The translations under genes and the position numbers were made by a program. Below, in pieces: positions 1 through 9,195 of a stretch of 64,000 bases of DNA; position 1 is the stretch's first letter, and each line of letters begins with the position of its first letter. The stretch is taken from positions 65,949 to 129,948 of the forward strand of contig JAUBSN010000008.1 of assembly GCA_036704825.1 (NCBI GenBank), given 5' to 3'. The notes beneath the pieces are model-generated. The model searched no databases and was not told the DNA's origin. It saw nothing but the letters and a program-made list of their open reading frames with translations. The stretch comes from Microcoleus sp036704825 (GTDB lineage: Bacteria; Cyanobacteriota; Cyanobacteriia; Cyanobacteriales; Microcoleaceae).

Positions 1-698
1 TTCTCGTGGCCAAAGGCCGATCGCTCGACAAAATTACCCAAGCCGACACGGTACAATCCTATCCGGGTTTGAGCCGCAACCTCGGGAAACTTGCAGCCGC
101 GCAATATCTGGCCGAATTGGCGATCGCCACTGCCCTTTCCGACGAGCCCCAAGAAGAACTCTTTTGGTTGCTGGGCGAACACTTGAGCCGTTTGGATCGT
201 TTGTCCGACCGCACAGAAATCGAATCCGCCGCCGTGCTTGTCGCCCACCTCTGCCACGGCATTTTTCACCTGCTAGCCTTAGCAGGCGTCGCGCCCCAAG
301 TCCAAGTCTGCTGCGCCACCAGAGGGCCGCTCATCCCAAATTTCACCGATCCGAACTGGCAAACCGGGTTTAGTATACCCTCTGGAGGAACCTTCAGCTT
401 GTCCGAGCTAGCTAACCTAGAGGCCGAACTCTCTTCAGAAATCGGTAGCTTGTACAAATCCGCTTCCCGTTCCCGGCAAACCAATGGCAGCAAACACTTG
501 ACAAATTTCGAGATAAATGCTAATGAATTAGCAGCGCTGCAACAGTTGGCTGGTCCAGAACTAGGAGAGGGGATTGCCGATCGAACAACTTGGGTATCTG
601 TCGAAAATATTTTGCGACAATATGCCCAGTATCATTTAGGTTGCACGATTCGTTCGGGAAGCTCGATCGACACCTACCTAGGGAGTTTTGAGTTTTAA
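1..698 (+). CDS. recO: DNA repair protein RecO, 5'-truncated by window edge
   Basis: RecO binds RecR and single-stranded DNA and helps load RecA in gap repair. The reading frame is open to the left edge (first full codon at base 3), so the N-terminal OB-fold is missing and about 230 residues remain. The visible part has the pattern of cyanobacterial RecO: the stretch AKGRSLDKITQADT, then SYPGLSRNLGKLAAAQYLAE, then a helical region with LAHLCHGIFHLLALAGVAPQ and CCATRGPL, and a C-terminal SVENILRQYAQYHLGCTIRS motif. The GTG at base 6 is probably only an internal valine, because no ribosome site precedes it and the domain is incomplete there. Family assignment is from remembered sequence similarity, not a search. 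Confidence 0.85.
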   Translation, partial: LVAKGRSLDKITQADTVQSYPGLSRNLGKLAAAQYLAELAIATALSDEPQEELFWLLGEHLSRLDRLSDRTEIESAAVLVAHLCHGIFHLLALAGVAPQVQVCCATRGPLIPNFTDPNWQTGFSIPSGGTFSLSELANLEAELSSEIGSLYKSASRSRQTNGSKHLTNFEINANELAALQQLAGPELGEGIADRTTWVSVENILRQYAQYHLGCTIRSGSSIDTYLGSFEF

Positions 699-1073
699 AT
701 TTTGAGTGTGGATTTAAATACGTGAACGGGCGATCGTAGATCGCACCCCCAGCCGGCGGGATACCCGAACCTGCCGGCAATTTCAAGTAAATTCTCAAGG
801 TTGTTGCGACATCAGATAATAGATAGAGATAAAGTTACGAGATTATTAATAAACTTAGGGGTTAACACCTCAACTTTAAATTCCCATCCCGCCAACCTCC
901 ACCATCCCAGGCCATCCACCCCAAATCCTATGATGCGACTGTCCGATTCTGATTTGAGAATATCTGTGTTAGCTGTGACCCACCACAAGATGGAAGAACG
1001 AGAAAATTTTCCCGATTTTCGCTCCGATCCCATCTTGGTCGATCGACAATGGAGCAACGTCAAAGACCCAGAA

Positions 1074-2501
1074 ATGGATAAATATCCCACAAGTCCAGAA
1101 ACAGAGTCAAGCAACGGCAAAAGCCAAGAACCCGAAGCAATCGCCCCAGTGCCAACTGCAGACCTAGCAGCAGAACTCTCCGAAGCAGCAGCCGAAATTC
1201 CCGAACAAGAAACAGGATTTCTGCCAGTTCTGAAAAACCGAAATTTTTTAGCATTGTGGAGCGGGCAAGTTTTCTCTCAGCTAGCAGATAAAGTTTATCT
1301 CGTACTGACGATCGCCCTAGTGGCCAGCCGCTTTCAAGCACCAGATCAAACCATCAGCAGGTGGGTATCGGCAATCATGATCGCCTTTACCATTCCCGCA
1401 GTGCTGTTCGGGGCTGCAGCAGGCGTGTATGTCGATAGGTGGTCGAAAAAAGCAGTGCTGGTGGCAACAAACCTGCTGCGGGGAACCTTCGTTTTAACAT
1501 TGCCCGTGCTCCTGTGGCTCTCTGACGGGTGGGAACTAGGTCAACTGCCGCTCGGATTCTGCTTGCTGCTGCTAGTGACATTCCTAGTCTCGACTCTAAC
1601 TCAATTTTTCGCCCCAGCAGAACAGTCAGTGATTCCCCTAATTGTGGAACGCCGCCACCTGCTATCGGCAAACTCGCTCTACACCACAACCATGATGGGT
1701 TCGGTGATTATTGGCTTTGCAGTCGGAGAACCCTTACTAGCTTTAGCCGACACCCTATTTAGCAACCTCGGCGGCGGACTGGGAATCGGCAAAGAATTAG
1801 TAGTGGGCGGAAGTTACGTTTTCGCCGGAGTGCTATTGCTGTCGATGAAAACAGGCGAAAAAAACGAAGCCGAACACGAACCGCCACACCCCCTAGCAGA
1901 TTTGCAAGACGGCCTGCGTTACATCAAGGCTCAACCGAAAGTCCGCAATGCTTTAATTCAACTAATTATTCTCTTTTCCATTTTTGCAGCCTTGGCAGTT
2001 CTAGCGGTGCGGCTGGCAGAAATTCTCCCCGGTATGAAAGCGTCGCAATTTGGCTTTTTGCTGGCTGCGGTGGGCGTGGGTATGGCTGGTGGGGCGACGA
2101 CAGTCGGCTATCTCGGTCACAAATTTTCTCACTCCCAACTGAGTTTAATCGGATCTATCGGCATGGCACTTGCTCTGATGGGCCTGTCTGCATTTACACA
2201 GCATTTGTGGATATCAGTGCTGTTCATTACCCTGTTGGGTTTATTTGCCTCATTGGTGGGAGTGCCGATGCAGACTACAATTCAAGCAGAAACCCCAGAA
2301 GAAATGCGGGGAAAAGTCTTCGGGCTGCAAAACAATGCTACTAATATCGCTTTGAGTTTACCGTTGGGTTTGGCCGGGGTAGCGGAAACATTTCTGGGTT
2401 TGCCGACAGTATTTTTGGCCTTAGCAGGATTAGCGATGGCTGGGGGTGTCTTAACCTGGTATATTTTCCGTAGCAGTAATAGCAAAGTCGATCGAATCTA
2501 A
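1074..2501 (+). CDS. MFS transporter (MFS_3 / EntS-like exporter)
   Basis: Predicted inner-membrane major facilitator of the small-molecule exporter branch. After an acidic, probably cytoplasmic N-terminus of about 50 residues comes FLPVLKNRNFLALWSGQVFSQLADKVY, the usual opening of MFS_3 proteins. About twelve hydrophobic segments follow, with a loop VDRWSKKAVLVATNLLRG matching the conserved MFS loop 2-3 motif. The frame is open from a TTG at 801, but the stretch encoded before 1074 is low in transporter-like sequence. I therefore prefer the ATG at 1074; ATGs at 930 and 990 are alternatives. The gene is 27 bases ahead of the glycosyltransferase and may share its transcript. The substrate cannot be read from the sequence. 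Confidence 0.8.
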   Translation: MDKYPTSPETESSNGKSQEPEAIAPVPTADLAAELSEAAAEIPEQETGFLPVLKNRNFLALWSGQVFSQLADKVYLVLTIALVASRFQAPDQTISRWVSAIMIAFTIPAVLFGAAAGVYVDRWSKKAVLVATNLLRGTFVLTLPVLLWLSDGWELGQLPLGFCLLLLVTFLVSTLTQFFAPAEQSVIPLIVERRHLLSANSLYTTTMMGSVIIGFAVGEPLLALADTLFSNLGGGLGIGKELVVGGSYVFAGVLLLSMKTGEKNEAEHEPPHPLADLQDGLRYIKAQPKVRNALIQLIILFSIFAALAVLAVRLAEILPGMKASQFGFLLAAVGVGMAGGATTVGYLGHKFSHSQLSLIGSIGMALALMGLSAFTQHLWISVLFITLLGLFASLVGVPMQTTIQAETPEEMRGKVFGLQNNATNIALSLPLGLAGVAETFLGLPTVFLALAGLAMAGGVLTWYIFRSSNSKVDRI

Positions 2502-2528
2502 ATAAATAACAAACTCTGATTTACTGGA

Positions 2529-3755
2529 ATGCACATCGCTTGGCTAGGAAAAAAATCACCTTTTTGCGGTAACGTCACTTACTCCAGGGAAGTCACCAAC
2601 GCACTATTAGACCGGGGATACCAAGTCAGTTTCCTGCACTTTGCCCAAGAAGCGGGCCCGCTGGACAGGAACAATACGGGGTGGAACATGGCAAATGGTT
2701 TATGGGGGAAGGGAATTGCTCAAACCTCATATACCAATTCGCTTTCGTCTGCCAGTTGCAACGAAGTCTCTTTACCCTGTCACTACAAATCGCAAATTTA
2801 TACGATTCCCACTCTCAAATCCCGCACAGTGCTGATGAAATCTCTGCGGCGGCTGAAACCCGATGTGGTTCACGCTTCCCTGACGCTTTCGCCTCTAGAC
2901 TTTCTGCTGCCGGAAATTTGTCAAGAATTGAATTTGCCTTTGGTAGCGACTTTTCACCCGCCGTTCGATCGCAAATTGCGGAATTTGACATCGGGAACCC
3001 AACACCTGATGTATCAACTGTATGCCCCGTTTTTGGCGAACTACGACTCGACGATCGTATTTTCTTACATTCAGCGAGATATTTTGGTGCGCTTGGGAGT
3101 GCCGGAAGAACGGGTGGCAGTGATTCCCAACGGAGTAGACGCGGTGAAGTATTCGCCCGGGCCTTCGGGATTGAAGTCGCAATTAAAAGCCGATCGAATT
3201 TTTGTTTACCAAGGCCGCATAGCCCAGGAGAAAAATGTCGAGGCTTTGCTAAAGGCATGGAAACAGTGCAATTTTGGCCCGGGTAACGTGTTGGCGATCG
3301 TGGGCGACGGGCCCCTAGCAGCCTCGCTGCAACTGTTTTACGGCGAAGATGATGGCATTGTGTGGCTCGGATTTGTTGCCGAGGAGGAACGCCGGATCGA
3401 AATTCTGCGCGGTGCAGACGTATTTATTTTGCCTTCTTTGGTGGAGGGACTGTCGCTGTCGCTGCTGGAAGCGATGGCCTGCGGTTTAGCTTGTTTGGCA
3501 ACGGATGCCGGTGCTGACGGCGAGGCATTGGAGGAAGGCGCGGGGATAGTTTTGAACACTCAGCGGGTGCGGAGTCAGTTGCAAACCTTGCTGCCGCTGT
3601 TTTGCGACCATCCTGAGTTAGCAATGCTGCTGGGTCAAAAAGCACGCCAACGGGCGATGGAGCGATACACTCTCAGTCAGAATATAACGGAGTTGGAAAA
3701 GCTTTATGCAGAGGTTTTGCAAAAGCAGCGCGTGCCGCTGCGGGGGTTGGCATAA
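2529..3755 (+). CDS. Glycosyltransferase family 4 (GT-B fold)
   Basis: A 408-residue retaining GT-B glycosyltransferase. The N-terminal half starts HIAWLGKKSPFCGNVTYSREV, the usual acceptor-side Rossmann start. The hinge IPNGVDAVKYSPG, the core VYQGRIAQEKNVEALL and the donor-binding EGLSLSLLEAMACG (an E-x7-E pattern near residues 305-318) are standard GT4 signatures. Such enzymes add sugars to lipids or polysaccharide precursors at the cytoplasmic membrane face. Neither donor nor acceptor can be assigned. It follows the MFS gene closely on the same strand, so the pair could export and decorate a common product, but that is inference. Confidence 0.88.
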   Translation: MHIAWLGKKSPFCGNVTYSREVTNALLDRGYQVSFLHFAQEAGPLDRNNTGWNMANGLWGKGIAQTSYTNSLSSASCNEVSLPCHYKSQIYTIPTLKSRTVLMKSLRRLKPDVVHASLTLSPLDFLLPEICQELNLPLVATFHPPFDRKLRNLTSGTQHLMYQLYAPFLANYDSTIVFSYIQRDILVRLGVPEERVAVIPNGVDAVKYSPGPSGLKSQLKADRIFVYQGRIAQEKNVEALLKAWKQCNFGPGNVLAIVGDGPLAASLQLFYGEDDGIVWLGFVAEEERRIEILRGADVFILPSLVEGLSLSLLEAMACGLACLATDAGADGEALEEGAGIVLNTQRVRSQLQTLLPLFCDHPELAMLLGQKARQRAMERYTLSQNITELEKLYAEVLQKQRVPLRGLA

Positions 3756-3756
3756 C

Positions 3757-3930
3757 TTAGTCATTAGTCATTAGTCATTAGTCATTAGTCGTATCCGTTC
3801 GATTGACAACGATATCGTTACTCGTTACCAGGCTCGGCCTGGTAACACAGATCCGGAGGCTCTGCCTCCATTCTCCAGCCGAGGCAGAGCAAGAGTGATA
3901 TGGGTTCACGGCAGAGCCTCGGAATTAGTT
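3757..3930. repeat. Heptamer tandem repeat followed by small palindromes
   Basis: TTAGTCA is repeated in tandem from 3757 to about 3790. This is a short tandemly repeated heptanucleotide of the kind known from filamentous cyanobacteria. From about 3825 to 3925 there are GC-rich palindromic pieces such as GGAGGCTCTGCCTCC. They could form hairpins between the convergent glycosyltransferase and retropepsin-like genes and may help terminate both. No gene is seen. Confidence 0.7.
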
Positions 3931-3937
3931 AAACCAG

Positions 3938-4351
3938 TCAACGAGGACTAACATTAAACGCCAATTGCGATCGATAAAAACAAACATCGAACTCCATAAA
4001 GAAATTCACCTGACCCAAAATCAACGGTACATTTTCAGCCCGAGTCCAAGCAAACACAAGCTGCACGGGTTCAAACTGCCCAACCTGTCCCTGCATAACC
4101 ACAACGCGCGCCTCATACTGTGCCAAATTTCCCGTCAAACTAAGAACAGTAGTCTGCCGCTCCCATTCACAACCAAGTTGGACACCTGCATTATAGGGTA
4201 AAACATTAACGCTTGCCCCCGTATCCAGTAGCCCAGAAGCCACCACAGAAGCATTCTGATAAACTAAAGTAATTGGCAAAATAGGACGAAATCCAATTTC
4301 CCCTAAAGCATTATTAACAGATACAAAAGAAAATCGTTCCACATTACTCAT
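3938..4351 (-). CDS. Retropepsin-like aspartic protease (clan AA)
   Basis: A 137-residue protein with the retropepsin-type catalytic motif LLDTGASVNVLPY near residues 41-53 and a C-terminal ILGQVNFFMEFDVCF. The second resembles the conserved hydrophobic-Gly pair that supports the active site in single-domain aspartic proteases. Such proteins act as homodimers. Small retropepsin-like genes are common in cyanobacteria and mostly uncharacterised. Its start overlaps the end of the upstream 80-residue gene by 8 bases, so the two are translationally coupled. The substrate is unknown. Confidence 0.75.
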   Translation of the reverse strand: MSNVERFSFVSVNNALGEIGFRPILPITLVYQNASVVASGLLDTGASVNVLPYNAGVQLGCEWERQTTVLSLTGNLAQYEARVVVMQGQVGQFEPVQLVFAWTRAENVPLILGQVNFFMEFDVCFYRSQLAFNVSPR

Positions 4352-4586
4352 CCTCTTGAGCTTTCGATTGCTTTAAAACTTCCAGCATCGTCTGTGCAGC
4401 ATCAAACGCATCATAGGGAGACCAAACTTCACACACCGCACCAGATGCGATCAAATCCTGTTCCTGACTCTGCATACATCCCATCAGCATTTGCAAGGTT
4501 ACTTCCTCCACAGAAAGACCTCGCCGCTCAGCAGACTGTAAGAGATATTGCTCCAATTCAGGTGATATATTCAGCGTCAAATTCAT
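4344..4586 (-). CDS. Small helical protein, antitoxin-like, unrecognised family
   Basis: 80 residues. It opens with MNLTLNISPELEQYLLQSAERRGLSVEEV, which looks like the beta-strand plus helices of ribbon-helix-helix-type antitoxins and related small proteins. The C-terminus is acidic and helical. It overlaps the retropepsin-like gene downstream by 8 bases. Many cyanobacterial loci pair such a short protein with a clan AA protease, but I cannot name the family and no toxin activity is shown for the neighbour. Confidence 0.6.
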   Translation of the reverse strand: MNLTLNISPELEQYLLQSAERRGLSVEEVTLQMLMGCMQSQEQDLIASGAVCEVWSPYDAFDAAQTMLEVLKQSKAQEDE

Positions 4587-4648
4587 AAACTGCTCCTATT
4601 TGTTGGTAATTGCTGCGTTAAAACCTTCAATCTTCAATCTAAAATCGC

Positions 4649-6328
4649 CTAACTTCCCGGGCGCAAATAATCCAAAAGCCGATCGCCCGAATCGGCCCGA
4701 ATCAAAGCAACCACAACATCCGGCAAACTCCCCAAACTCGGATAAACAAAATAACGCGGTTCCCACTGCGGCCCAAACTTATCTTTAAAACTGTGCAATC
4801 CCTTAAAATTATAAAACTTGCTCAAGTGCTCCGAAAGATAAATTAAAACCTTTTCCAACCGCCCGGATTTCTCAGCTTCTCCGACTCCCGCCAAAGCCGA
4901 CAAACCCAAATCAAATTCTTCATATCCCAATTCTTGACAATACTGCAACATCGAAGCAAACAAACACTCCATCGTGCCATTTTCCACCTCAGTGCGGCGC
5001 CGCATTAAATCAACTCCAACTACCCCATCTCCCGCCGAGATCATATTAGCAAAAGCACTAATTCTACCGTCTGGAGTGTGGATGGCTGCGGCGCGAGTTT
5101 CCCGCAAATACGCCTCGTCAAACCAACCCACCGAAAACTTTTTTTCCGCACCCTGAACCATTTGCAGCCACTCGTCGCTGACCAGTTTCATTTGCCGCAT
5201 CAATTCCGAACTTAAGGGAGGTTCGTAAAATTCGACTTGATAGCCGGCCTTTGTCAGTCTGTTGATAGCAGTTCTCAAGTTTTGATTGGCCTTGCCTTTG
5301 AGAGTAAAAGTTTTGAGATTGACAATAGCTTCTTCGCCAATTTGCACGACTCGAAAACCGAGATTACAATACATTTCTAGATCGTCGGGCAAAGTTTGAT
5401 AAAATGCTGGATACCAATCGTTGCGATCGCAAAATTCTTGAAACCCCAGAATTGCCTCTTTGCGGTCTTCTGCGGGCCCGATAGGATCTCCCAAAGCGAT
5501 CGCGCCTCTACCTTTCGGCACATAGGCGATCGTACTTTTTCCCGACGGACTAAAATAATAAGATTTATCCTGAAGCAACGCCAGTCTCGCTAGCGTTGTC
5601 CGCCCGTATTTTGCTACAACTTCTTTAGCTTTATTCCGTTCCGAAATACTTGCCGAATCTCGCAGCAGGACCGGCCGCAGCAGCATTAAAAGTGCGTAAC
5701 CAAGCGTTACCGTACCTACAGCATAAATCGAATCCGCAAAAAAGTTAGCAAACCGAGTTTGCGGAACCAACCCCGCATTGTCCGCCGTAAAAAACATTGC
5801 CAAAGTCTGGAACAAAGCTGTGTCTAAATCAAAATTAACCGCTTGTCCGTTAACTTGAAAACCTCCATCCAGAATGTAAAAACCCGCCGTCCCGTAAGCC
5901 AGCGTAAACAGCAAAGCCCCCAGCAAAACCCGGATTCCTCGAGCAATTGAAGGGCGATCGGATTTAGCAGTAAACGTCTTTCGCATCACCAACAAGTGAA
6001 ACAGCAGCACCCCAGAAAGCAAGCTTTCTTCAACATCCAATCCCTTGACTAAATGAATTACAATAGAAACGATTAACAATCCCACCGTCAGCAACCAAGC
6101 AATCCGCTTTCGCCGCAACAAATTAGTTGCCAGAGTTAGCAGCATAAATCCTATAACTGCTGCAAAAAAATGCCCGCCCGCACGCACGGGAAAAGGGAAA
6201 AACGGTTCTAGCCAATTTCGGCGATCGGGTAAACTAGGAGTTACAGCAGACAGCAAGTTAATAACTCCTACCAATCCGGTTAAAAATGATGCAGTCCAGA
6301 GTCCAATCCTAGTTTTTTGGGATAACAC
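4649..6328 (-). CDS. MprF-like membrane protein with DUF2156 (phosphatidylglycerol lysyltransferase type) domain
   Basis: 559 residues. The first 220 or so hold about six membrane segments (for example LWTASFLTGLVGVINLL and TLGYALLMLLRPVLL). The rest is a soluble cytoplasmic DUF2156 domain, a GNAT-like fold that moves aminoacyl groups from aminoacyl-tRNA to lipid in MprF/LysX. Visible motifs are AIALGDPIGP, the block around FYQTLPDDLEMYCNLGFRVV, and FDLGLSALAGVG. The flippase half of full-length MprF is shorter here. It starts 12 bases after the esterase gene, so they are likely one operon. The amino acid and lipid substrates are not determinable. Confidence 0.8.
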   Translation of the reverse strand: MLSQKTRIGLWTASFLTGLVGVINLLSAVTPSLPDRRNWLEPFFPFPVRAGGHFFAAVIGFMLLTLATNLLRRKRIAWLLTVGLLIVSIVIHLVKGLDVEESLLSGVLLFHLLVMRKTFTAKSDRPSIARGIRVLLGALLFTLAYGTAGFYILDGGFQVNGQAVNFDLDTALFQTLAMFFTADNAGLVPQTRFANFFADSIYAVGTVTLGYALLMLLRPVLLRDSASISERNKAKEVVAKYGRTTLARLALLQDKSYYFSPSGKSTIAYVPKGRGAIALGDPIGPAEDRKEAILGFQEFCDRNDWYPAFYQTLPDDLEMYCNLGFRVVQIGEEAIVNLKTFTLKGKANQNLRTAINRLTKAGYQVEFYEPPLSSELMRQMKLVSDEWLQMVQGAEKKFSVGWFDEAYLRETRAAAIHTPDGRISAFANMISAGDGVVGVDLMRRRTEVENGTMECLFASMLQYCQELGYEEFDLGLSALAGVGEAEKSGRLEKVLIYLSEHLSKFYNFKGLHSFKDKFGPQWEPRYFVYPSLGSLPDVVVALIRADSGDRLLDYLRPGS

Positions 6329-6339
6329 AGTTCACCTTT

Positions 6340-7260
6340 CTAATTTTTCTGTGCGGCCAGGGATATTTTAAACTGTTTTCCAACATAACTCAAAGAATCG
6401 GCTAAATGCTTGTGCCAATAATTCCAACCGACATCGGGGCCGATAATCCCGTGTCCTCCCGGAAATTTGTGAAACTCGTTAGCAATACCCAAACTGTTTA
6501 ATTGCTCGTGAAACTGTTGAGTAGAATTCAGAAAGTCTGCGTCTCCTTCCCCGGCATCCAAATAAGCGCGCAACTGCTGTTTATCTTTAACACTAAGTTT
6601 TTCCACTAAATATTTAGGACTGTTAGCGTGGCCGCTTCGATCTGTAAAATAACCGCTGTGGCTGAACAGAATATTAAAATTATTCAAGTAGCGCAAACCG
6701 ATATTAAAAGCTCCCCAACCCCCCGAAGATTGTCCTCCCATTGCCCAAAATTTGGGGTCTTCCAGCGTTCTGTAGCGCGATTTTACGATCGACACTAACT
6801 CGGAGCCGATCGCACTTCCCACCTTACCGTTCGGCCCGTCAAAATACTGCGGGTCCCACAAAGGGCTCGTACCCCGCTTGTCGTTCCCGTCAGGAGTAAT
6901 TACAATTGATGGCGCCAATCTTTTGCTTTTATATAAATCGTGAAGCACAGAAGTAACAGCAGCTTTGTCCTGATAAGCGCGCGCGTCTCCGTGCCCGCCG
7001 TGCAGCAAAAAAATCACAGGATAGCGCTGTTTCGGATTTTTTGCGTAACCCGGAGGCAAAATTAAGCCGTAAGTGCGCTCTGAATTCATAGCCGCACTTT
7101 TATATGTTTTGAGTTCAAATTTTAAGTCGGCATCGGCTATGATTTTCGGAGGGTCTAACTGAGGTGCTCCGGCAATAAAAACGTACCAGTATCCACTCGC
7201 ACCGAGGAGGAGGATTGTACCGGCACCGATACGTAAAACTTTTCCCAACCACTTAGGCAT
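6340..7260 (-). CDS. Esterase family protein (alpha/beta hydrolase, esterase D-like)
   Basis: 306 residues. One N-terminal hydrophobic segment (TILLLGASGYWYVFIAGA) suggests a membrane anchor or signal peptide. The alpha/beta hydrolase core follows with YPVIFLLHGGHGDARAY (oxyanion region), the nucleophile elbow GGQSSGGWGAFN near residues 175-186, and a late FPGGHGIIG carrying the likely catalytic histidine. This is the pattern of the PF00756 esterases (S-formylglutathione hydrolase, mycolyl and feruloyl esterases). Its substrate is unknown. The neighbour 12 bases downstream is an MprF-like lipid-modifying enzyme, so a cell-envelope role is plausible. Confidence 0.82.
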   Translation of the reverse strand: MPKWLGKVLRIGAGTILLLGASGYWYVFIAGAPQLDPPKIIADADLKFELKTYKSAAMNSERTYGLILPPGYAKNPKQRYPVIFLLHGGHGDARAYQDKAAVTSVLHDLYKSKRLAPSIVITPDGNDKRGTSPLWDPQYFDGPNGKVGSAIGSELVSIVKSRYRTLEDPKFWAMGGQSSGGWGAFNIGLRYLNNFNILFSHSGYFTDRSGHANSPKYLVEKLSVKDKQQLRAYLDAGEGDADFLNSTQQFHEQLNSLGIANEFHKFPGGHGIIGPDVGWNYWHKHLADSLSYVGKQFKISLAAQKN

Positions 7261-7415
7261 ATTGTTTGTTAGTTGTTAGTTGACTGTTGGCTGTTGACAG
7301 TTGTTAGTTATTTGCGATTGATTATCTGTTACATATAAAATCATTAATTCTCAAAGCTCAATGCTCAATGCCCAATTCCTAGTATGCTAAAGTCAGACTT
7401 ATTGTAACCAAACTC

Positions 7416-7844
7416 GTGACATACAAAAATCCTACTCCTACAGTTGATATTATCATCGAATTGGTCGATCGCCCGCACCGCCCGATCGTACTCATCGAAC
7501 GCCGCAATATTCCCTACGGCTGGGCGATTCCCGGCGGTTTTGTAGATTACGGGGAATCGGTAGAAACGGCGGCAAAACGCGAAGCTTTAGAAGAAACGAG
7601 CTTGAATGTAGAATTAATCGAGCAATTTTACGTTTATTCTGACCCAAATCGCGACGCCCGCCAACACACGATCAGTATTGTATTCTTGGCTTCTGCAACG
7701 GGCGAACCTCAAGCCGCCGACGATGCTAAAAATTTACAATTTTTTGAATGTTGGCAGATTCCCGATCGATTATGTTTCGATCACGATCGCATTTTACGAG
7801 ATTATTGGCGTTACCGTCATTATGGATTGCGTCCGCGTTTGTAG
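7416..7844 (+). CDS. NUDIX hydrolase
   Basis: 142 residues with a complete Nudix box at about residues 37-60: GGFVDYGESVETAAKREALEE, the G-x5-E-x7-R-E-x2-E-E pattern that binds the metal and hydrolyses nucleoside-diphosphate-linked substrates. The ending is typical of small cyanobacterial NUDIX proteins. The start is GTG. Substrate specificity (ADP-ribose, oxidised nucleotides and others) cannot be read from the box. Confidence 0.9.
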   Translation: MTYKNPTPTVDIIIELVDRPHRPIVLIERRNIPYGWAIPGGFVDYGESVETAAKREALEETSLNVELIEQFYVYSDPNRDARQHTISIVFLASATGEPQAADDAKNLQFFECWQIPDRLCFDHDRILRDYWRYRHYGLRPRL

Positions 7845-7857
7845 GAGAAGAGTTTTT

Positions 7858-7934
7858 AACCGCAGATGCACGCGGATTAACGCGGATTAATTGCTATGAT
7901 TTATCTGCGTTGATTTGCGTGCATCTGCGGTTTC
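7858..7934. repeat. Inverted repeat between NUDIX gene and gpsA
   Basis: AACCGCAGATGCACGC at 7858-7873 is matched by GCGTGCATCTGCGGTTT at 7918-7934, with further internal similarity (CGCGGATTAACGCGGATTAA). The element forms a long hairpin. A shorter relative lies at about 46111-46140 in the terminator-like array. Confidence 0.8.
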
Positions 7935-7954
7935 ATTCATAACAACTAAATTTT

Positions 7955-8866
7955 ATGGCAAGTTTAACAATATTAGGCGGAGGTGCTTGGGGTTCGGCAC
8001 TGGCCAATCTGGGAGGCAAAAAAGGATCTCGGGTTAATTTGTGGTCGCGCAGCAGTTCTGTTAATCTAGAATCAGTTATAACAGGTGCGGATGTTGTTGT
8101 TTCGGCAGTTTCTATGAAGGGAGTTGGAGCAACGGTCGATCGACTTTTGGCTTTGCAGTTAAGTCCCAGTACAATTATAGTTACCGTCACCAAAGGTTTA
8201 GACCCCGCGAGTACGCGCACTCCATCTCAAATTTGGCAAAATGCGTTTCCTAACAATTCAATTGTCGTAGTTTCGGGCCCTAATCTTTCCGAAGAAATTC
8301 AGCAAGGATTGCCGGCTGCAACGGTAGCGGCGAGTTCGGATTTAGCGGCGGCCCAGCAAGTGCAAAATATTTACAGTTCCGATATTTTTCGGGTTTATGT
8401 GAATGAAGACCCGTTGGGGACTGAGTTAGGTGGAACTTTGAAAAATGTATTTGCGATCGCCGCTGGTGTTTGCGACGGTTTACAATTAGGAACTAATGCT
8501 AAATCTGCTTTGCTCACTCGCGCTTTGCCGGAAATGATTCGGGTGGGAGTTCGTTTGGGAGCTCGCGCAGAAACTTTTTACGGTTTGTCTGGTTTAGGAG
8601 ATTTGCTCGCTACTTGCAACAGTCCTTTATCGCGTAATTATCGGGTTGGTTTCGGATTGGCTGAAGGCAAATCTTTAGAGCAAATTTTGCAGGAATTGCA
8701 GAGCACGGCGGAGGGTGTTAATACTACTAATGTGTTGATTGATTTGGCTAATCAACGCGGCATTGAAGTGCCTGTTTCTCGTCAAGTTTATCGCTTATTA
8801 AATAGTGAAATTACTGCCGAACAAGCCGTTTTATCGCTGATGGAACGCGCTTTGAAACCGGAGTAA
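7955..8866 (+). CDS. gpsA: Glycerol-3-phosphate dehydrogenase [NAD(P)+]
   Basis: Reduces dihydroxyacetone phosphate to sn-glycerol 3-phosphate, the backbone for membrane lipids. At 303 residues it is slightly short for GpsA (usually 310-340). The N-terminal dinucleotide fold is GGGAWGSALANL. VSAVSMKGV and VSGPNLSEEI are the next conserved blocks, and the catalytic lysine region reads ELGGTLKNVFAIAAGVCDGL. GLSGLGDLLATC and AEGVNTT are C-terminal GpsA motifs. It is a single gene on the + strand behind an inverted repeat and convergent with the toxin-antitoxin pair. Confidence 0.95.
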   Translation: MASLTILGGGAWGSALANLGGKKGSRVNLWSRSSSVNLESVITGADVVVSAVSMKGVGATVDRLLALQLSPSTIIVTVTKGLDPASTRTPSQIWQNAFPNNSIVVVSGPNLSEEIQQGLPAATVAASSDLAAAQQVQNIYSSDIFRVYVNEDPLGTELGGTLKNVFAIAAGVCDGLQLGTNAKSALLTRALPEMIRVGVRLGARAETFYGLSGLGDLLATCNSPLSRNYRVGFGLAEGKSLEQILQELQSTAEGVNTTNVLIDLANQRGIEVPVSRQVYRLLNSEITAEQAVLSLMERALKPE

Positions 8867-8916
8867 TATCAAAAAAATTACAGATATTTAGAGCAGCATC
8901 ACTGAGAATGAGTTTA

Positions 8917-9195
8917 TTAAAAAAGGCGCTCTAATTTTTTGTACACTTCATCATCGTTACGCTTACCAACTAGAATAATTTCTACCAAATCTTCTTCGGA
9001 ATTAAAGCTGTAAATAATCCGATACTCGCCACTATCTACCCGATAATAACCCGGATATCCGATTAATTGCTTGCTATCATTAGGTAAAGGATCGACATTC
9101 AGCGCTAACACTTTTTTAGCAATTTGAGCCGCTATTTTAGGTTGCAAACCCTTGAGAAAGTCTAGAACTGTTTGTAAACCATCAAGTTTCGCCAT
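8917..9195 (-). CDS. RelE/ParE-family toxin
   Basis: 92 residues with the RelE/ParE superfamily layout: an N-terminal helical pair, then YPGYYRVDSGEYRIIYSFN, the beta-strand core with the conserved RxxxGxYRIxY-type stretch, then VEIILVGKRNDDEVYKKL. Members either cleave mRNA at the ribosome or poison gyrase. Which applies here is unclear. It overlaps the end of the antitoxin gene by 14 bases, the usual antitoxin-first arrangement. Confidence 0.88.
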   Translation of the reverse strand: MAKLDGLQTVLDFLKGLQPKIAAQIAKKVLALNVDPLPNDSKQLIGYPGYYRVDSGEYRIIYSFNSEEDLVEIILVGKRNDDEVYKKLERLF

